The position numbers were made by a program, and so were the translations under genes. Shown piece by piece: positions 9,136 to 22,100 of a stretch of 64,000 bases of DNA. Within the stretch, counting starts at the first letter, position 1. The number at the start of each line of letters is the position of its first letter. Source of the stretch: Saposhnikovia divaricata (taxonomy: Eukaryota; Streptophyta; Magnoliopsida; Apiales; Apiaceae); the NCBI GenBank assembly GCA_036435485.1, contig CM071598.1, positions 105,088,501-105,152,500 of the forward strand, in the 5' to 3' direction. A model generated the notes under the pieces. The model ran no database searches. It worked only from the letters and a program-made list of their open reading frames with translations, and was not told the origin of the DNA.

Positions 9136-12100
9136 TCAAGTTGATGCATATATATCACTCATGCTCAACTTGCCTAGAAGAGGATGTAACATTTTCCCGG
9201 CTAAACCCTTAGTTAAGACATCGGCTAATTGGTCTCCTGATCGAACAAAGTGAATGTTAATAACATCACTATTAATTTTTTCTTTGATAAAATGCCGATC
9301 AATCTCGATATGTTTAGTCCGGTCGTGTTGAACTGGGTTGTGAGCAATGTTAATAGCGGCCTTGTTGTCACAATACAGCTTGATAGGATTTCTGGATGAA
9401 AGGCCTAATTCTTGAATAAGAAGCCTTATCCATAGCAGTTCGCACACTCCTTTAGCCATTGCTCTGTACTCTGCCTCAGCACTAGATAAAGCAACAACAG
9501 GTTGTTTCTTGCTTCGCCAAGTAACTAAGTTACCTCCAACAAACGTACAATATCCTGAAGTACAACGTCTATCATCTAGACAACCAGCCCAATCTGAATC
9601 TGTATAACCCTCAATCTCGAGGTGACTGTTTTTAGTAAACATCACTCCCTTTCCAGGAGCAGCCTTAAAATACCTTAATATCATATACACTGCATCCAAA
9701 TGAGGTTGACGAGGGTCATGCATATATCTGCTTACAATTCCCACTGCATATGCTATATCTGGTCGTGTATGTGAAAGATAAATCAGCCTACCGACCAATC
9801 TTTGATATTGGGATTTATTGACAATATCACCTGTTTCTCCACAAAGTTTATGATTCACTTCTATAGGAGAGTCTGCAGGTCTACATCCCAACATGCCAGT
9901 TTCTTTCAAAAGGTCAAGTGTATACTTCTGTTGAGAAAGGAAGATGCCACTTGAACTTCTGGAGACTTCAATGCCAAGGAAATACCGTAGTTTTCCCAAA
10001 TCTTTCATCTCAAACTCAGAGGCCAGTTTCTGTTTTACATCTACAATCTCAAATGTATCGTTGCCAGTGATCACAATATCATCAACATAGACAATCAAGA
10101 CTGTAATTTTTTCCCCCCTTCTCTTCACAAACATTGTGTGATCCGAATCACTCTGTTTATAGTCAAATTTGACCATTGCTGTCTGGAATTTACCAAACCA
10201 ATCTCTCGGAGACTGCTTCAAACCATAAATAGTCTTCTTTAATTTACATACTTTCCCAATGGTTGCAGCTGTAGAAAAACCTGGTGGGATATCCATGTAG
10301 ACCTCTTCTTTTAGATCTCCATGCAAGAATGCATTTTTTACATCCAACTGCGGAAGTTCCCATCCAAGATTCGCTGCACATGATATCAAGATTCGAATAG
10401 AGGCCATCTTTGCCACTGGAGCAAAAGTTTCCTGATAATCAATCCCATAAGTCTGAGTATATCCCTTTGCCACAAGTCTTGCTTTGTACCTATCAACCAA
10501 TCCATTAGGCTTTTGCTTCACAGTGAACACCCATCTGCATCCTACAAGATCCCTTCCAGCAGGAAGATGAGTTAACTCCCAAGTGTTATTATGATTCAAT
10601 GCATTCATTTCCTCTATCATGGCATCCTTCCATTTAGGATCACATAGAGCATCCTGCCAAGTATGAGGAACAGAAACACTCGACAAGGATGATACAAAAG
10701 CAAATGAAGAAGGAGATAATGCATTATAAAATACAAAATTTGAGATAGGATGGTTAGTACAAGAACGTACACCCTTTCTTATGGCAATAGGAAGATCTAG
10801 AGAGGGATCAGGAGTATTACCATTTTCTGGCTCAAATATAGGATTTGCAGGATCTGTCTCGAGGTCAGAGGTCTCTGGATGCGGTAAAGTGGTGATATCA
10901 TTACTTTTCCGTCTGGAATATGTAATCAAATCTGGCTTGGCAAACCTATTTAAATCATCAGACTCATTATTCGTAGGCAACGATTTTGAGGTAATGTTTG
11001 GAATAGGTATGAACGGAAGTGAATGTGACTCACTGTGATCTGACTCATTTGGTTCATTATCAAGATTGTGTCTGTTTATCTCCCCCTGAAGCAAGGAGGA
11101 GGATCCAGGAGAGAAATAAGGAATGGACTCCCAGAAAGTAACATTGTAACTGACAAATACCCGACGCGAGGGAGGATGATAACATTTATACCCTTTCTGA
11201 GTGGGGGAATATCCAATGAAAACACATCTAAGGGCCCGAGAATCAAGCTTATCTCGAGAGGGTGCATGATTATGAGCAAAACATACACTCCCAAATACCC
11301 GAAGAGGAAGTGGATGAGAAGAGGGTGCAGGAACACATGACAACGGTGTTTTGAAGTTTAGAACACTGGTAGGAAGACGGTTAATAAGATATGCAGCAGT
11401 CATGACTGCCTCTCCCCAAGGATATTTAGGAACATGCATGGTTAGCATAAGAGACCGTGCAACCTGTGTTAAGTGACCAATTTTCCTTTCGGCTACCCCA
11501 TTTTGTTGAGAAGTTTTAACACACGTAGTTTGATGAATAATACCACATGTGTCCAAATAAGATGTAAATGGACCTCCATATTCAGTACCATTATCACTTC
11601 GAAGGATTTTAACAGAGGCATTAAACTGAGTTTGTAGCATGTGATGAAAAGATTTAAAACATTCGAAAACTTCACTTTTTTGTTTAAGAAGATAAACCCA
11701 AGTAAGTCGAGAATAACAATCAACAAAGACAACAAACCACCTATACCCATCGTGTGTAGGATTTCTAAATGGACCCCAAACATCAGAATGAATAATAGAA
11801 AACAAGGTAGAACTTCTTTTATTTCTGGATGGATAAGTTTATCTTTTATGTTTAGCCAATTCACATGGTTCACAAAAAAAATCTTCCTTATTACAGTGTT
11901 TTACTAAAGCAGGAAATAAGTGTGTTAAAACACCAAAGGATGGATGACCTAACCGTCTATGCCATTGATACAAGGATTCACAAACAGAATTAGATGACAC
12001 CTGATAATTTGAAGGAGAAACAGAATTCCCTTCCATAACATAGAGACCATCGACCACTTTACCACTGCCAAGGACCTTGCCTGTCACCAGATCCTGAAAT

Positions 12101-13466
12101 ACACAGTGGGAAGGAAAAAAGGTTACCGAACAATTGAGGTTGTCAGTAATACTGTGGACAGATAGTAAATTTGCAGGTAAAGAAGGAACATGCAAAATAT
12201 CTGATAAGGGTAATGATGATGAAAGACAGAGAGAGGTGCCCTGTCCACGAATAGTACAAGATCTCCATTAGCAACACGGATATTGCCTGTTTTGTCATGA
12301 TATGATTCCAGAATACTAGAATCTCGAGTCATATGTGCTGATGCTCCTGAATCAATGATCCAAGATGTTGGATATTTATTGGAAGTAAGGTGACAAGATA
12401 TACCTGCATGGGCAGAATTAGCTGTAGGAGAAGGGGTCTTGATTTGTGACATTAATTGGCGGAAGGCGTTGAGCTCTGAAGCGGTCATCGTCCCTGTTGA
12501 AGTGTTAGGCTCGCATTCTGAAGTAGTATGATGAGCATTAAAGGGCCCCCTTCCCATGCCTCTACCAGATGAGACACCACGGTAACCACCTCGGCCACGC
12601 CCACCTCGTCCTCGAATTTTGAGATGAGGGTGCAGATTAAAACATGTCTCACGAGTGTGGCCTAATTTTTTGCAGTAGTCACATTGAATAGATCTTTCTC
12701 CAATTACAGCTATTGACACATGCTCCGGCTGTTCTGGTTCTGATTGTTGAACACCCTTAGTTAAGAGTGCGGATCGATCAGAAGGGACCATTGGGGTCAT
12801 GCTTTGCTTTCGGCTTTCCTCTAGCCTGACACGACCATAGGCCTCTTCAACAGTAGGAAATGGAACTTGTCCGATAAGTTGATTTTTAATTGAATCATAC
12901 TCGTCCGACAATCCATCAAGAAATTTCATCACTTTTTCTTCGGTGATCATCTTCTGATATTTTTCTTGATCTTCAGCATTTTTACACTCAAATATAGTGT
13001 AGTGTCCCAATTCACTCCATAATGATGTTAGCTCAGAATAATACTGAGCTAGTGTGCGGCTTCCTTGAGTCAATGCCCATATCTTCCGCTTTACCTCAAA
13101 CCGCTTGGCTACATTCCCGGAGAAGGAATAATTCCGAGTAAGAGAATTCCACACATCTTCAGCAGCATCAATGAAGATATAGCTTTTTCGAATTTCTACC
13201 TCCATAGAATTTAATAACCATGAACACACCATGGCATTTTCAGAATCCCAATCATCAAAATTTGCATCATTCTCCTTAGGCTTTTTGGCTTTCCCGTTGA
13301 CATATTTCATCAATTTATGAGATTTTAGTGCCAATGTGCAAGATTTCGACCATTCGAGAAAATTTTTTCCATCGAATTTAGGATTCACAAATGGAGTACT
13401 ATGAAACCCAGATTTACCGCTACTTGTAGCAATATCCTCTTTTGTTGTGTTAATGATTTCAGCCAT
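9136..13466 (-). pseudogene. Copia gag-pol polyprotein, two lesions
   Basis: ATG 13466 opens gag (UBN2 region) with a zinc knuckle CDYCKKLGHTRETC (CX2CX4HX4C) at about 12690-12650 and the aspartic protease motif WIIDSGASAHMT near 12360. At about 12250 a one-base loss shifts the frame. The next frame (12195 to 11842) carries the pre-integrase HRRLGHP and CEPCELAK metal-binding motif and stops at an in-frame TAA (11841-11839). The same frame then continues with integrase (HSDVWGPF, LRSDNGTEY, QQNGVAERK), RT (KNAFLHGDL, YVDDIVITGN) and RNase H (YTDSDWAGC, SSAEAEYRAM) to the terminator near 9136. Expected family length is about 1,300-1,450 aa, and the locus has room for 1,443 codons. Domain order identifies Ty1/copia. 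Finer lineage is not determined. Confidence 0.93.
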
Positions 13467-13689
13467 TATGGATTATATGCTCAAAAAATATCCAACCAAT
13501 AATTATTGGACATAAAATATTAACTCTCAGTGAATATATATAGCAGGTTATAACACACCAAATAATTTACCAATCCTACAGCAAGATCAGTAGCAGAAAA
13601 TAGAGAAAAAAACTGAAATTTCTCGGATTCAAGAAATTTTATCACACACAGATTCGGAATGACCAGACGAGCAACTCTCCCTGAAGAAA

Positions 13690-13790
13690 ATTTTTGAAAA
13701 AATGCCCGGAACAGGCCTCACGCGCTGGCGCGTGGGCGCGTGGGGCGGCGCGGTGGCGCGTGGGGCGGCGCCTGCGGGCGCATGGGAGGC
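13690..13790. repeat. GC- and CpG-rich tract in the copia leader
   Basis: About 90 bp of GGCGCG-like imperfect repeats between gag and PBS, far above the surrounding GC content. It lies in the untranslated leader of the nested copia. No coding function is assigned. Confidence 0.8.
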
Positions 13791-13990
13791 TGGTTTTCCA
13801 GTTTGCTTTTTTCTGTAATTTCCTCTTCTCCTGCTCTTTCCAGTGGTATGCTTATATTTGTGTTCGGATGTGTTTTGAATTTCGAGTTTTTTGACAGAGG
13901 GGTTTTTTCTGGGTATTTTTTGAGTTTCTTGTTGGCTGTGTTTGCAGTGTGTATGTTTCAGTTTTACAGGTTTATTCCCTTAAGAATTCA

Positions 13991-14006
13991 GCCTGCTCTG
14001 ATACCA
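13991..14006 (-). other. Primer-binding site (initiator tRNA-Met) of the nested copia
   Basis: The minus strand immediately inside the 5' LTR reads TGGTATCAGAGCAGGC, the usual plant copia PBS. Confidence 0.92.
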
Positions 14007-14204
14007 TCTTAAATGTAGTAGTATAGAAGAAGAGAAATAATTGAAATACAGAATTGTATTAATCGGATGATATCTTACAATGAGGAAGTATCCTCTTAAT
14101 ATAGGGAAAGATGGAACAAACATAATAATTAAAGTGCTAGTGGAGTGAGTTGTGTGCTTAGTGGAAATAACTACTACAACTATGTGGTGGGCTATAATTT
14201 AACA
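14007..14204 (-). repeat. Right (5') LTR of the nested copia
   Basis: 198 bp, two mismatches to the left copy, followed by the GAAAC target duplicate at 14205-14209. Confidence 0.95.
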
Positions 14205-14209
14205 GAAAC

Positions 14210-15569
14210 TGCTTTGAGTCTCTTGTTTCACCGGGAAAACGCCAAAGATCCGAAGAGGGTTGGCATTAAGATCCAAGGAGGTATTAACATAGTTTGTATG
14301 TTTCATAGACTTGAGGTTTTGATTTTTGATACAAGTAATATAATCAAATGACTTGTTGTGGAATATTTCTTTTAGCAGAAATAACTAGGTATTATAAAAC
14401 TAAAACTTCCAATACAGAAGTGAAGATACGCCAATAGGAGAAGACAAATTATATAATAGAATTATTATTTATAAGTTTAGGTGTTTATGTATAAGGTGGT
14501 TTGTGCAGAAAGGTGGTGGGTGGAGGCCAAAACTGGGAAACGGGAGTAGGTGAAGGCGGGAACAAGTTTTTGAAAGGGGGACCATTTTTTCTGGGAGTGT
14601 ACTAGTTTACGTATGGTGTTAGTGTAGTTGTTGAATGTGTTAGTGTAGTTGTTGAGTTTCTGTGAGGAAGCGGGAGTGATCGAAAGTGGGAAGAAGGGTG
14701 TCTGTGAAGGAGCTGCCATATCCAAACACAACCAGTTCGGCCAGAATAAGGTAAGCAAGCGGTATAATTGCCATTATCAACAGCCATAATGAGTGTTTGT
14801 GGTGGTGTATCAGCTTTAGCCCTCAGACTGTGAGCTGGTGTTTATAAAGTCCCTCGTCCCGATCGTACAGGGACCAGTAATCTTTGAGCAACAAGATTCG
14901 ATAAGAAGAGCACCTTGGCTACCTTTTACACAAGTAAAAGCTGCAATAACTGTACGTGTAGCTTAAACCGTCTCGCTCTGGCATGGCAGATATAGTATGT
15001 GTTTGCCAAATTTAAGAACGCAGTACTAGTGCATAGGATGTTTGATACTCACGTGGGGTGGAACTATCATATGTTTAGATAGTAGTGAGATGTGTGTATA
15101 TTGAAGTAAAGTGTCAATGCCCATGTGTGGGTTTTATTTTTGAAACCAGGACTTGTAGTTTTTGGGAGAGAGAAGCATGTAGTTGTTATGGGTGGGGTTG
15201 TATGTACGTGTCATGTATGTGAATTGAAGAGAAAAGGAAATGTCTCTTTTCTTTCGTTGCTGTATGACAAGAGAGGGGTCCCGAAGATAGAAAACGTGAG
15301 TGGGTGCAGTAAACTTGGAAACATGATACTTGGACCGTGCAGATATAAAATTTCTAACAGTACTATTTTAATTGTAGCTGGCAACGTTTGTATGTGAGAG
15401 AAAGCGGGACTCGATACGCGTTTTTTTTTTTTTTGAACATCTTCCTGCTATACTTGTTTCCTTCTCACATGCATACCATAATCTTCTTTATCACTTATCC
15501 CTTCTTGAGCACATTATCATAAGCTCTTTATCACTTGTCTGACCTGCCTTTTATTGCATGTATTGACAG
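14210..15569. other. Non-coding interior of the gypsy element
   Basis: No recognised coding region. This is the presumed promoter and leader side of the antisense gene that begins at 15570. No confident TATA box was chosen. ORFs here lack domains. Confidence 0.5.
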
Positions 15570-18383
15570 ATGACAGACACTAGTACTTCTCAAGGGAGGA
15601 GTAATACAAGGACCGTGTCGATTCTGTTGCTTCGAGATGGATCTTGGTCAGACTCTAGTTATCTCTTTCCCATGGCGCCGGTGACTATGGATCCTGAGAC
15701 TTATTTTATGAGCATGGATGAGTATAACAAGAAAAATCACATTAAGCCTCCCTCATTTGACGGAAAAAAGCTAGATGCTACATGGGGGAAATTTGATCAT
15801 CTAAAACATCAGAGTTCTTTTCAATATCACAAGTGGAAGAATTTTCTGTCTAAAGCCTTCCAAATCGGAGGTGATTATTCTTAGAGGGTTCCTGCTCCTG
15901 ATGAGAGACTATACTCTCGGCCCGGAGATGGCGGCATAGCGATGCCCGTTGAGCACTTCAAAGCAGGCTTGAGACCTAAACCTCACAGATTTTTAGTGGC
16001 CTTGTTCAAACAGCAGTTCAGATGTACTCCCGCACAATTCACTCCGAACTCTATTCGACTTATTTTGTGGTTTATTGCTTCATGTGATCGGAACAAACGA
16101 CAACCAACTTTCGAGGCTTTCTTCACCATATTTTCTGTGAAGAAGTCCAATTGTGCTCCTTTCTATGAGGTTGTTCAGGGTAATAAGAATAGTCGGATAG
16201 GTGTTGCCGCTGGTGGCTTCAAGCCAGTGAGATTGTCTCATAGTCTGAAGCATTGGCAATATGAATATATTATTATGCATGGTGGGGATTGGGGTTACAT
16301 GCCTGGATTTTCTGCAAATTGCGAGCCGAGATTTGTTATACAAAAGAGTGCGCTATCTGACATGAATGTCCAAGATTGTGTGCTTTGCCTGCGTGTTTTC
16401 AAGACCCCTTGGGATGAGGATGAGTTATTCACGGTTAGGAGGTTGAAGTACTACGGGTGTAAGTAGTTCCTTTTTCTATTAATGTTATCAAATTTTATAA
16501 GTTTTGAATAATTTGTGTCGGAACTGGACTAATTTTTGGTTTTGTTTTGTCATGGTTTTTTTTTTGATAGTATATCCGCCGAGGTCAATGGATAGGGGAG
16601 AGTTTGTATGGGGTGATGATGAGGCAAAGATTCGAGATTTCCTAAAAGCTCGTCCACCCAAACCTTCGCACCTGAGGGAGCGAGTAGAGGGAGAGGTTGG
16701 AGAGGAGTGCAGTAAGTCTGGAAACGAGGATGATGATATGGAAGATGTCGAGGGTGATGGTGCCGGGGCGGAGGATGAGAGTGAGTTGGAGATTAGTCTA
16801 AGTGATTCCGAAATGGAGGCTCGAAATCAGAGACTTGAGGATGGTATGATTGCTGAGGAAGAAGTGTTGGAAATCCAGGAAGGTAGAGCCATTGAGACGG
16901 ATATTTGTGTGGATAGTGGTTCTAGTCCACCTAGGAAGAGACGTCTTATTACTTTAGGCCAGAAGGAGCAGTCATATATGCCGAAAGATATTATTGAGCC
17001 GGTAGCACGGCAAGAGGAAGTTGGCACTAAGGAATGGGTAGGGGAAGCAAGTCCCTTCGACTGGGATAGGGCATTCGGCGGTGTTAGTATGGGAGGTGAT
17101 GTTATTTTCGGAGAGGGTTTAGTTGGAGCAGGGAGTAGCTCACCTGTGTTGGAAGCTGTTGAGCCTTTGGTTAACAATGGTATGTTATCTTTGTTGTTAA
17201 GATTGTTCTTTCTATGTTTCAATTATTGCATTTGTTGTCAACAATCTATTTTGCATCGAAGTACTTATAACCTTTTCTGACTTATGTGTAGATATGCTTG
17301 GGGACAAAGGGAAGGATGTGGAGGAAAATCCTACTTCAAGTCCGAAAAAGAAAACCAAACTGAACAAGGACCGTGGTGAGGGGAAACGTGCACAGAGATG
17401 TCGCCCTAAAGTACTTGTCCCTTATTTTAAAGTTGGTTTGAAGAAGAGAATTGGGTCACGGCGGGTGGTTGACTCTACTTTTGAGTATGTAGTTTCTTCT
17501 GATGACGAGATAGTGGATCCTACTACAGGTGCTAGCAGGCGAGGCGTTGGATATCTGTTTCCTACTGCTCCTAAGCAGCTTATGACCAAGCTCTTGACAC
17601 GAGATGATATGGATAAACTTGGTGGGATGAAAATACCTAAAATTGTTAAGAAACTGGAAAAATTGGAGCTCGGGTATGTGTCTTTTTAACAACCTTTTAG
17701 AACTTTATTTTGTTTGTGGTTTAGATCACTCTCTTACTTAACATCCATCTCGCTTGTGGTAATGCAGTTTTGTGGATATGGGTATGGTGCTGCTTTGGCT
17801 GCTTGTCGAGAGCGTGATAAGCGAAAGTCGGCAGAAAAGAAAGTGAAGGCACTAAATCTAGAGAAGGATGGCTTAATTGCTGAAATTGATCTTACGCGAA
17901 AGGATGCCGAGGAAGGATTTGCCGCTGATAAGAAGCGTTTGGAAGATCAGGTTAAAGAGGCCGTGGATGATGCCAACCGAGCCAAGGAGAAGTTGGAAGT
18001 TGTGAGTGCAAAACTTGAGGCTGCAGAAGCGGCGAACGACACCTTGTCTAATAGGGTGAGATTACTAGAAGGACAGTTAGCTGCTGTGCCATCGAGGGAA
18101 AATGTGATCCTGGAGTATAAAGCCACCCCGATGTATACGCAGGACTTGGATAATGCTGTGACCGCCTTTCGAGGAAGTGTGGAGTTTACGAGAGCTGTTG
18201 GTGCCGAGAGCCGAAAGATGACTCCGCTTGTTGTTGATTGTTGTCGTGAGTTTCTTAGAGATGACCTTCGCACTTAGAGATGACCTTCGCAGATCGAGGG
18301 AAGGCTTTGAAACTTACTTCTTGGATTGGGTGAGAGCCCGACAGAATGCTTCCTCTCGTAGGGGGACGGGTGCACCGCCTTGA
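15570..18383 (+). pseudogene. Antisense intron-containing extra gene of the gypsy element (PF04195-like, coiled coil)
   Basis: Four exons on the strand opposite to gag-pol: 15570-16458, 16571-17179, 17292-17677 and 17768-18383. Exon 1 carries MPVEHFKAGLR and the CTPAQFTPNSIRLI region, the layout of the plant 'putative gypsy type transposon' family (PF04195/Transposase_28). Exon 2 is acidic and low-complexity; exon 3 is basic; exon 4 is a long coiled coil (residues such as KRLEDQVKEAVDDANRAKEK). After discounting one 19-bp duplication, exon lengths sum to 827 codons with matching phases. Intron 3 needs the donor at 17678; the better-looking donor at 17674 would break the frame. Two lesions are seen: TAG at 15882-15884, and a 19-bp tandem duplication (18254-18272/18273-18291) that shifts the last 30 or so codons. 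Function is unknown. Extra ORFs of this kind in antisense orientation are known from Tat-lineage elements. Confidence 0.8.
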
Positions 18384-19100
18384 TACCTTGATGTGGCACT
18401 TTTCATGTTTAGGTTGTACCATGACTATGTTTCCTTTTGTCTTAGGATGTTCTAAAACTTGTATTGTTGTTTTATCTGTACTTGTGTTACATTTGAACCA
18501 CTTTGTAATATTGGAGCTTCTTCCTCAGATTTTTTCGATGTGGAAGAAGTAGTAGTGTTTGAACCATTTTTATGTTTTATCTATCATTGTTGTACTACTT
18601 GTGTCTGAGAGAAATTACTTACTTGTGTCCGAATACCTCTCATGAGATAATATCGATCATTTAAATTTGTATCTGAGGTAGTGCTACTTTTGTATGAAAT
18701 AATTTACTTCTTTGAGTCTGTACTAAAGATTTTGAGGCAACCATATCGTAAAATTGTGTCTGAAATAATATAACTTTTGTCTGTGATAGTATTTATCTTG
18801 TGTCTGAGGCGATGTTACTTGCCTAGTGTCTGAGAGGGTGTTACTTGTGTCCGAGATGATGTTATTTGCCTTGTGTCAGAGTGAATCTCATGAGATAATA
18901 TGATGCATTGAATTGTGTCTGAGATAGCATTACTTGCCATATATTGTGATTAAGAAAAAAGATACTTCATTCATGAAAGCTGATTACATGAGTAGTTGAT
19001 GAGAGTTCTTAAACAGCATAGACAATGTGCTGTGGAGAATCGTAGAAGTATTTCTCCAACATTTGATTGTAGTAGTAGTAGTAGTAGTAGTAGTGAAAAG
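18384..19100. repeat. Diverged GTGTCTGAG repeats and (TAG)n between the antisense gene and pol
   Basis: Between about 18600 and 18940 there are many imperfect copies of TTGTGTCTGAGATAATATTACTT-like text, about 35-60 bp apart. A (TAG)9-like run lies at 19069-19095. The antisense gene and pol converge here, so 3' ends of both transcripts probably lie in this segment. Confidence 0.7.
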
Positions 19101-19113
19101 GAACAAACAATCC

Positions 19114-22100
19114 TTATGTATAGTACTTTCGCAACTTGTCTCCATGCCACGTGTTGTTTACTTCAGTACCATCCAACCTTTCTAACTTGTAAGAACCTGG
19201 GCGTAGTACATGTCTCACCTTGTAAGGACCTTCCCACTTGGGCATGAGTTTTCCCGTATGACGTGGGTCGGAAGCTTCTGTTGCCCGTAGAACCAAGTCT
19301 CCTTCCTCAAATTTTCGAATTCTTGTCTTCTTAGCAAAGAATTCCTTGGTTTTTTCTTTATACGTATCCATCCTCTGCACAGCTTCATCTCTGACTTCAT
19401 CAATAAGTTCGATGTTATCTCGGAGACCTTCATTGTTGGCTTCTTCATCAAAGTTTAGAACTCGGTAGGAAGGTGATCCCACTTCTACCGGGAGCAAGTC
19501 TTCAGTACCAAATGCTAGTTTGAAAGGGGTTTCCTTGGTACTGCTTCGGGCAGATGTGCGGTAAGCCCATAACACGTTTGGTAGCTCTTCAGGCCATTTT
19601 TTCTTAGATGCTTGGAGTCTTTTCTCTAAACCTCGGACAATGGTTCGGTTTGTGACTTCTACCTGTCCATTGCTTTGAGGGTGGCATACAGAAGCTTTCT
19701 TATGCTTAACTCCCCTGTCGGAAAGGAATTTCATGAACTTTGACCCGACAAATTGGGTTCCATTGTCAGACACCATCACTCTCGGGATTCCAAACCTTGT
19801 GATAATATTTTTGTTGACAAATTTAATGGTGTCTTCTTGAGTGATTGTTCTTAGTGCTTTAGCTTCCACCCATTTAGTCATATAATCAATTGCCACCATC
19901 ACGTATTGGAGTTCTCCCTTTGCTTTGGGGAAAGGTCCCATGATGTCGATCCCCCACATGGCGAAGGGGATAGGGGAAAGAATAGATGAAGGTACGGCAG
20001 GTGCTTGCTTAGGGACATTGCTGAAGAGCTGGCACTGTGTACACTTCTTGACAAAAGATTTACAATCCTTAATCAAAGTAGGCCAGAAGTATCCTTGCCT
20101 AAGAATTTTATGAGCGAGAGCTTCCCCCCCCCCATGTGATCTCCACAAATCCCTTCATGAACTTCTCTCATGCAGTATAGAGCCTCATCTGGGTCGATGC
20201 ATTTGAGGATGGGAGAATCGAAAGTCCTCTTATAGAGAATGTCATCTTGAATGAAATATTTGGCGGCTTGAGAGCGGATTTGTTTGGCCTTGGTAGAATC
20301 ATCGGGTAGAATATTTTCCTTCAAGTAGTCAATGATTGGTGTCATCCAAGTTGAGTCGGCAACGACCACTTCCATGATTTGGTGTCCCTCAATAGCTGGC
20401 ACCTTCAATTCTTCGAAATAGACAGAACCATCTAAGTGGTCTTTTTCTGATTCCACTAGCTTGGACAGCAAGTCTGTAATGGTGTTGTCACTTCTATCCA
20501 CTTGGACAAGTGTGTGGCTGATAAAGAGAGAAAGGAGGGATTTGACCAAGGCTTGATACTTGGTGAGGATGATATCTTTTGTAGCATAATCCCCAGTAGT
20601 TTGCCTTACCACAATTTGAGAATCACTGAAAATGGAGAGGTGTTGAACTTGGAGACTTCTTGCCAAGTTAAGTCCCGCAATAAGTGCTTCATACTCAGCC
20701 TGATTATTTGTAGCTTTGAAAGTGAATCTTATGGCTTGCATTACTTGGAACCCTTCTGGGCTGATCAGGATTAACCCTGCTCCACTCCTAGTCGAAGTAG
20801 AAGATCCATCCACGAAGAGTTTCCATGTTGGGTTCGGAGGAGGGATAGGTTCTTTGGCAGTAGAGACAGGTTCATTGACAGGAGGATCATCCTCTAAAGT
20901 TGGCATCTTTTCTTGATTACCAAAAGAGCATTCTACAACGAAGTCCGATAGAGCTTGTGCCTTAATGGCCTTTCTTGGCTCGTATGAGATAGAAAATTGA
21001 CTTAATTCTACTGCCCAATTGATCAATCTCCCTGACAAGTCTGGCTTGTGTAGAAGCTTCTTCAAAGGTTGATTGGTGATAACCTTGATCTCTCTTCCTT
21101 GGAAGTAATGCCTTAGCTTCCTACTTGCAGTGACAAGTGCATATGCAAATTTTTCTACAGGAGGGTAGCGGGTTTCGGCATCCTTTAGCACTTGGCTTAC
21201 ATAATAAATAGGCTTTTGTCCTCCTTCATCTTCTTTGATTAATACTGCCCCAACAGCTGCATTAGATGCCGATAAGTATATTGCTAGGGGTTCAGTTGGA
21301 GCGGCTGTTGTTAACAAAGGTGGGCTTGAGAGATATGCCTTCAAGTCATCGAAGGCGGCTTGACATTCGGGCGTCCACATGATAACCTTCGTAGATGTTG
21401 CTCCCCTTAGGGTGTGGAAGAAAGGTAAACATCTCTCCGCTAGCTTAGATATAAATCTTCTCAAGGCGGCTAACCAGCCTGTTAACCTTTGCACGTCACG
21501 AATTGTCTTAGGAGGACGCATATCCAAAATTGCTTGAATCTTTTCAGGATTTGCTTCTATTCCTCTTTGACTAACCAAGAAACCTAAGAATTTTCCTGCT
21601 TCCAAGCCAAATGTACATTTTTCCGGATTTAGCTTCATGTTGTGAGTTTTTAACTTCTCGAAGCATTCTTTCAAATCTTCAAGGTGAGCTTCCATCAGTA
21701 AAGATTTAACTATCATATCGTCAACATATACCTCCATATTACGACCCAGCTGTCCAGCAAAGATTTTATTCATCATTCTTTGATAAGTTGCTCCCGCGTT
21801 GATAAGGCCAAAAGGCATGACCTTGTAACAATAAACTCCTCGATGGGTGATGAAGGATGTTTTCTCTCTGTCTTCTAGTGCCAACTTGATCTGATTATAT
21901 CCGGAAAATGCATCCATGAAGCTTAGCATAAGATGTCCTGTAGTGGCATCAATCAGTTGATCAATACTTGGAAGAGGGTAGGGGTCTTTTGGACAAGCCG
22001 CATTAAGATCAGTGTAGTCGATACAAACTCTCCATTTTCCATTGGCCTTCTTTACCAAAACTACATTTGCCACCCATTCAGGATAGGTGACTTCACAAAT

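Larger units (their letters stand above)
8931..14204 (-). mobile_element. Ty1/copia retrotransposon nested in the gypsy element
   Basis: This 5,274-bp element is flanked by GAAAC (8926-8930 and 14205-14209). It has 198-bp LTRs (8931-9128 and 14007-14204) that differ at only two positions by eye. On the minus strand, tRNA-Met PBS (TGGTATCAGAGCAGGC) follows the 5' LTR and the purine tract TTGAGGGGGAG precedes the 3' LTR. One long gag-pol frame shows the copia order gag, protease, integrase, RT, RNase H. The LTR reads TGTTAAAT...TTTAAGA on the coding strand, so it ends in GA rather than CA. It has only two coding lesions. It must be younger than the gypsy it interrupts. Confidence 0.96.

Noticed and set aside
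10781..11340. Plus-strand ORFs across the copia pol region
   Set aside because: They are reverse-strand shadows of the integrase and RT coding frame.
17674..17675. GG|GTATGTG as the intron 3 donor of the antisense gene
   Set aside because: It leaves phase 2 and breaks the coiled-coil frame. The GT at 17678 gives phase 0 and a total divisible by three.
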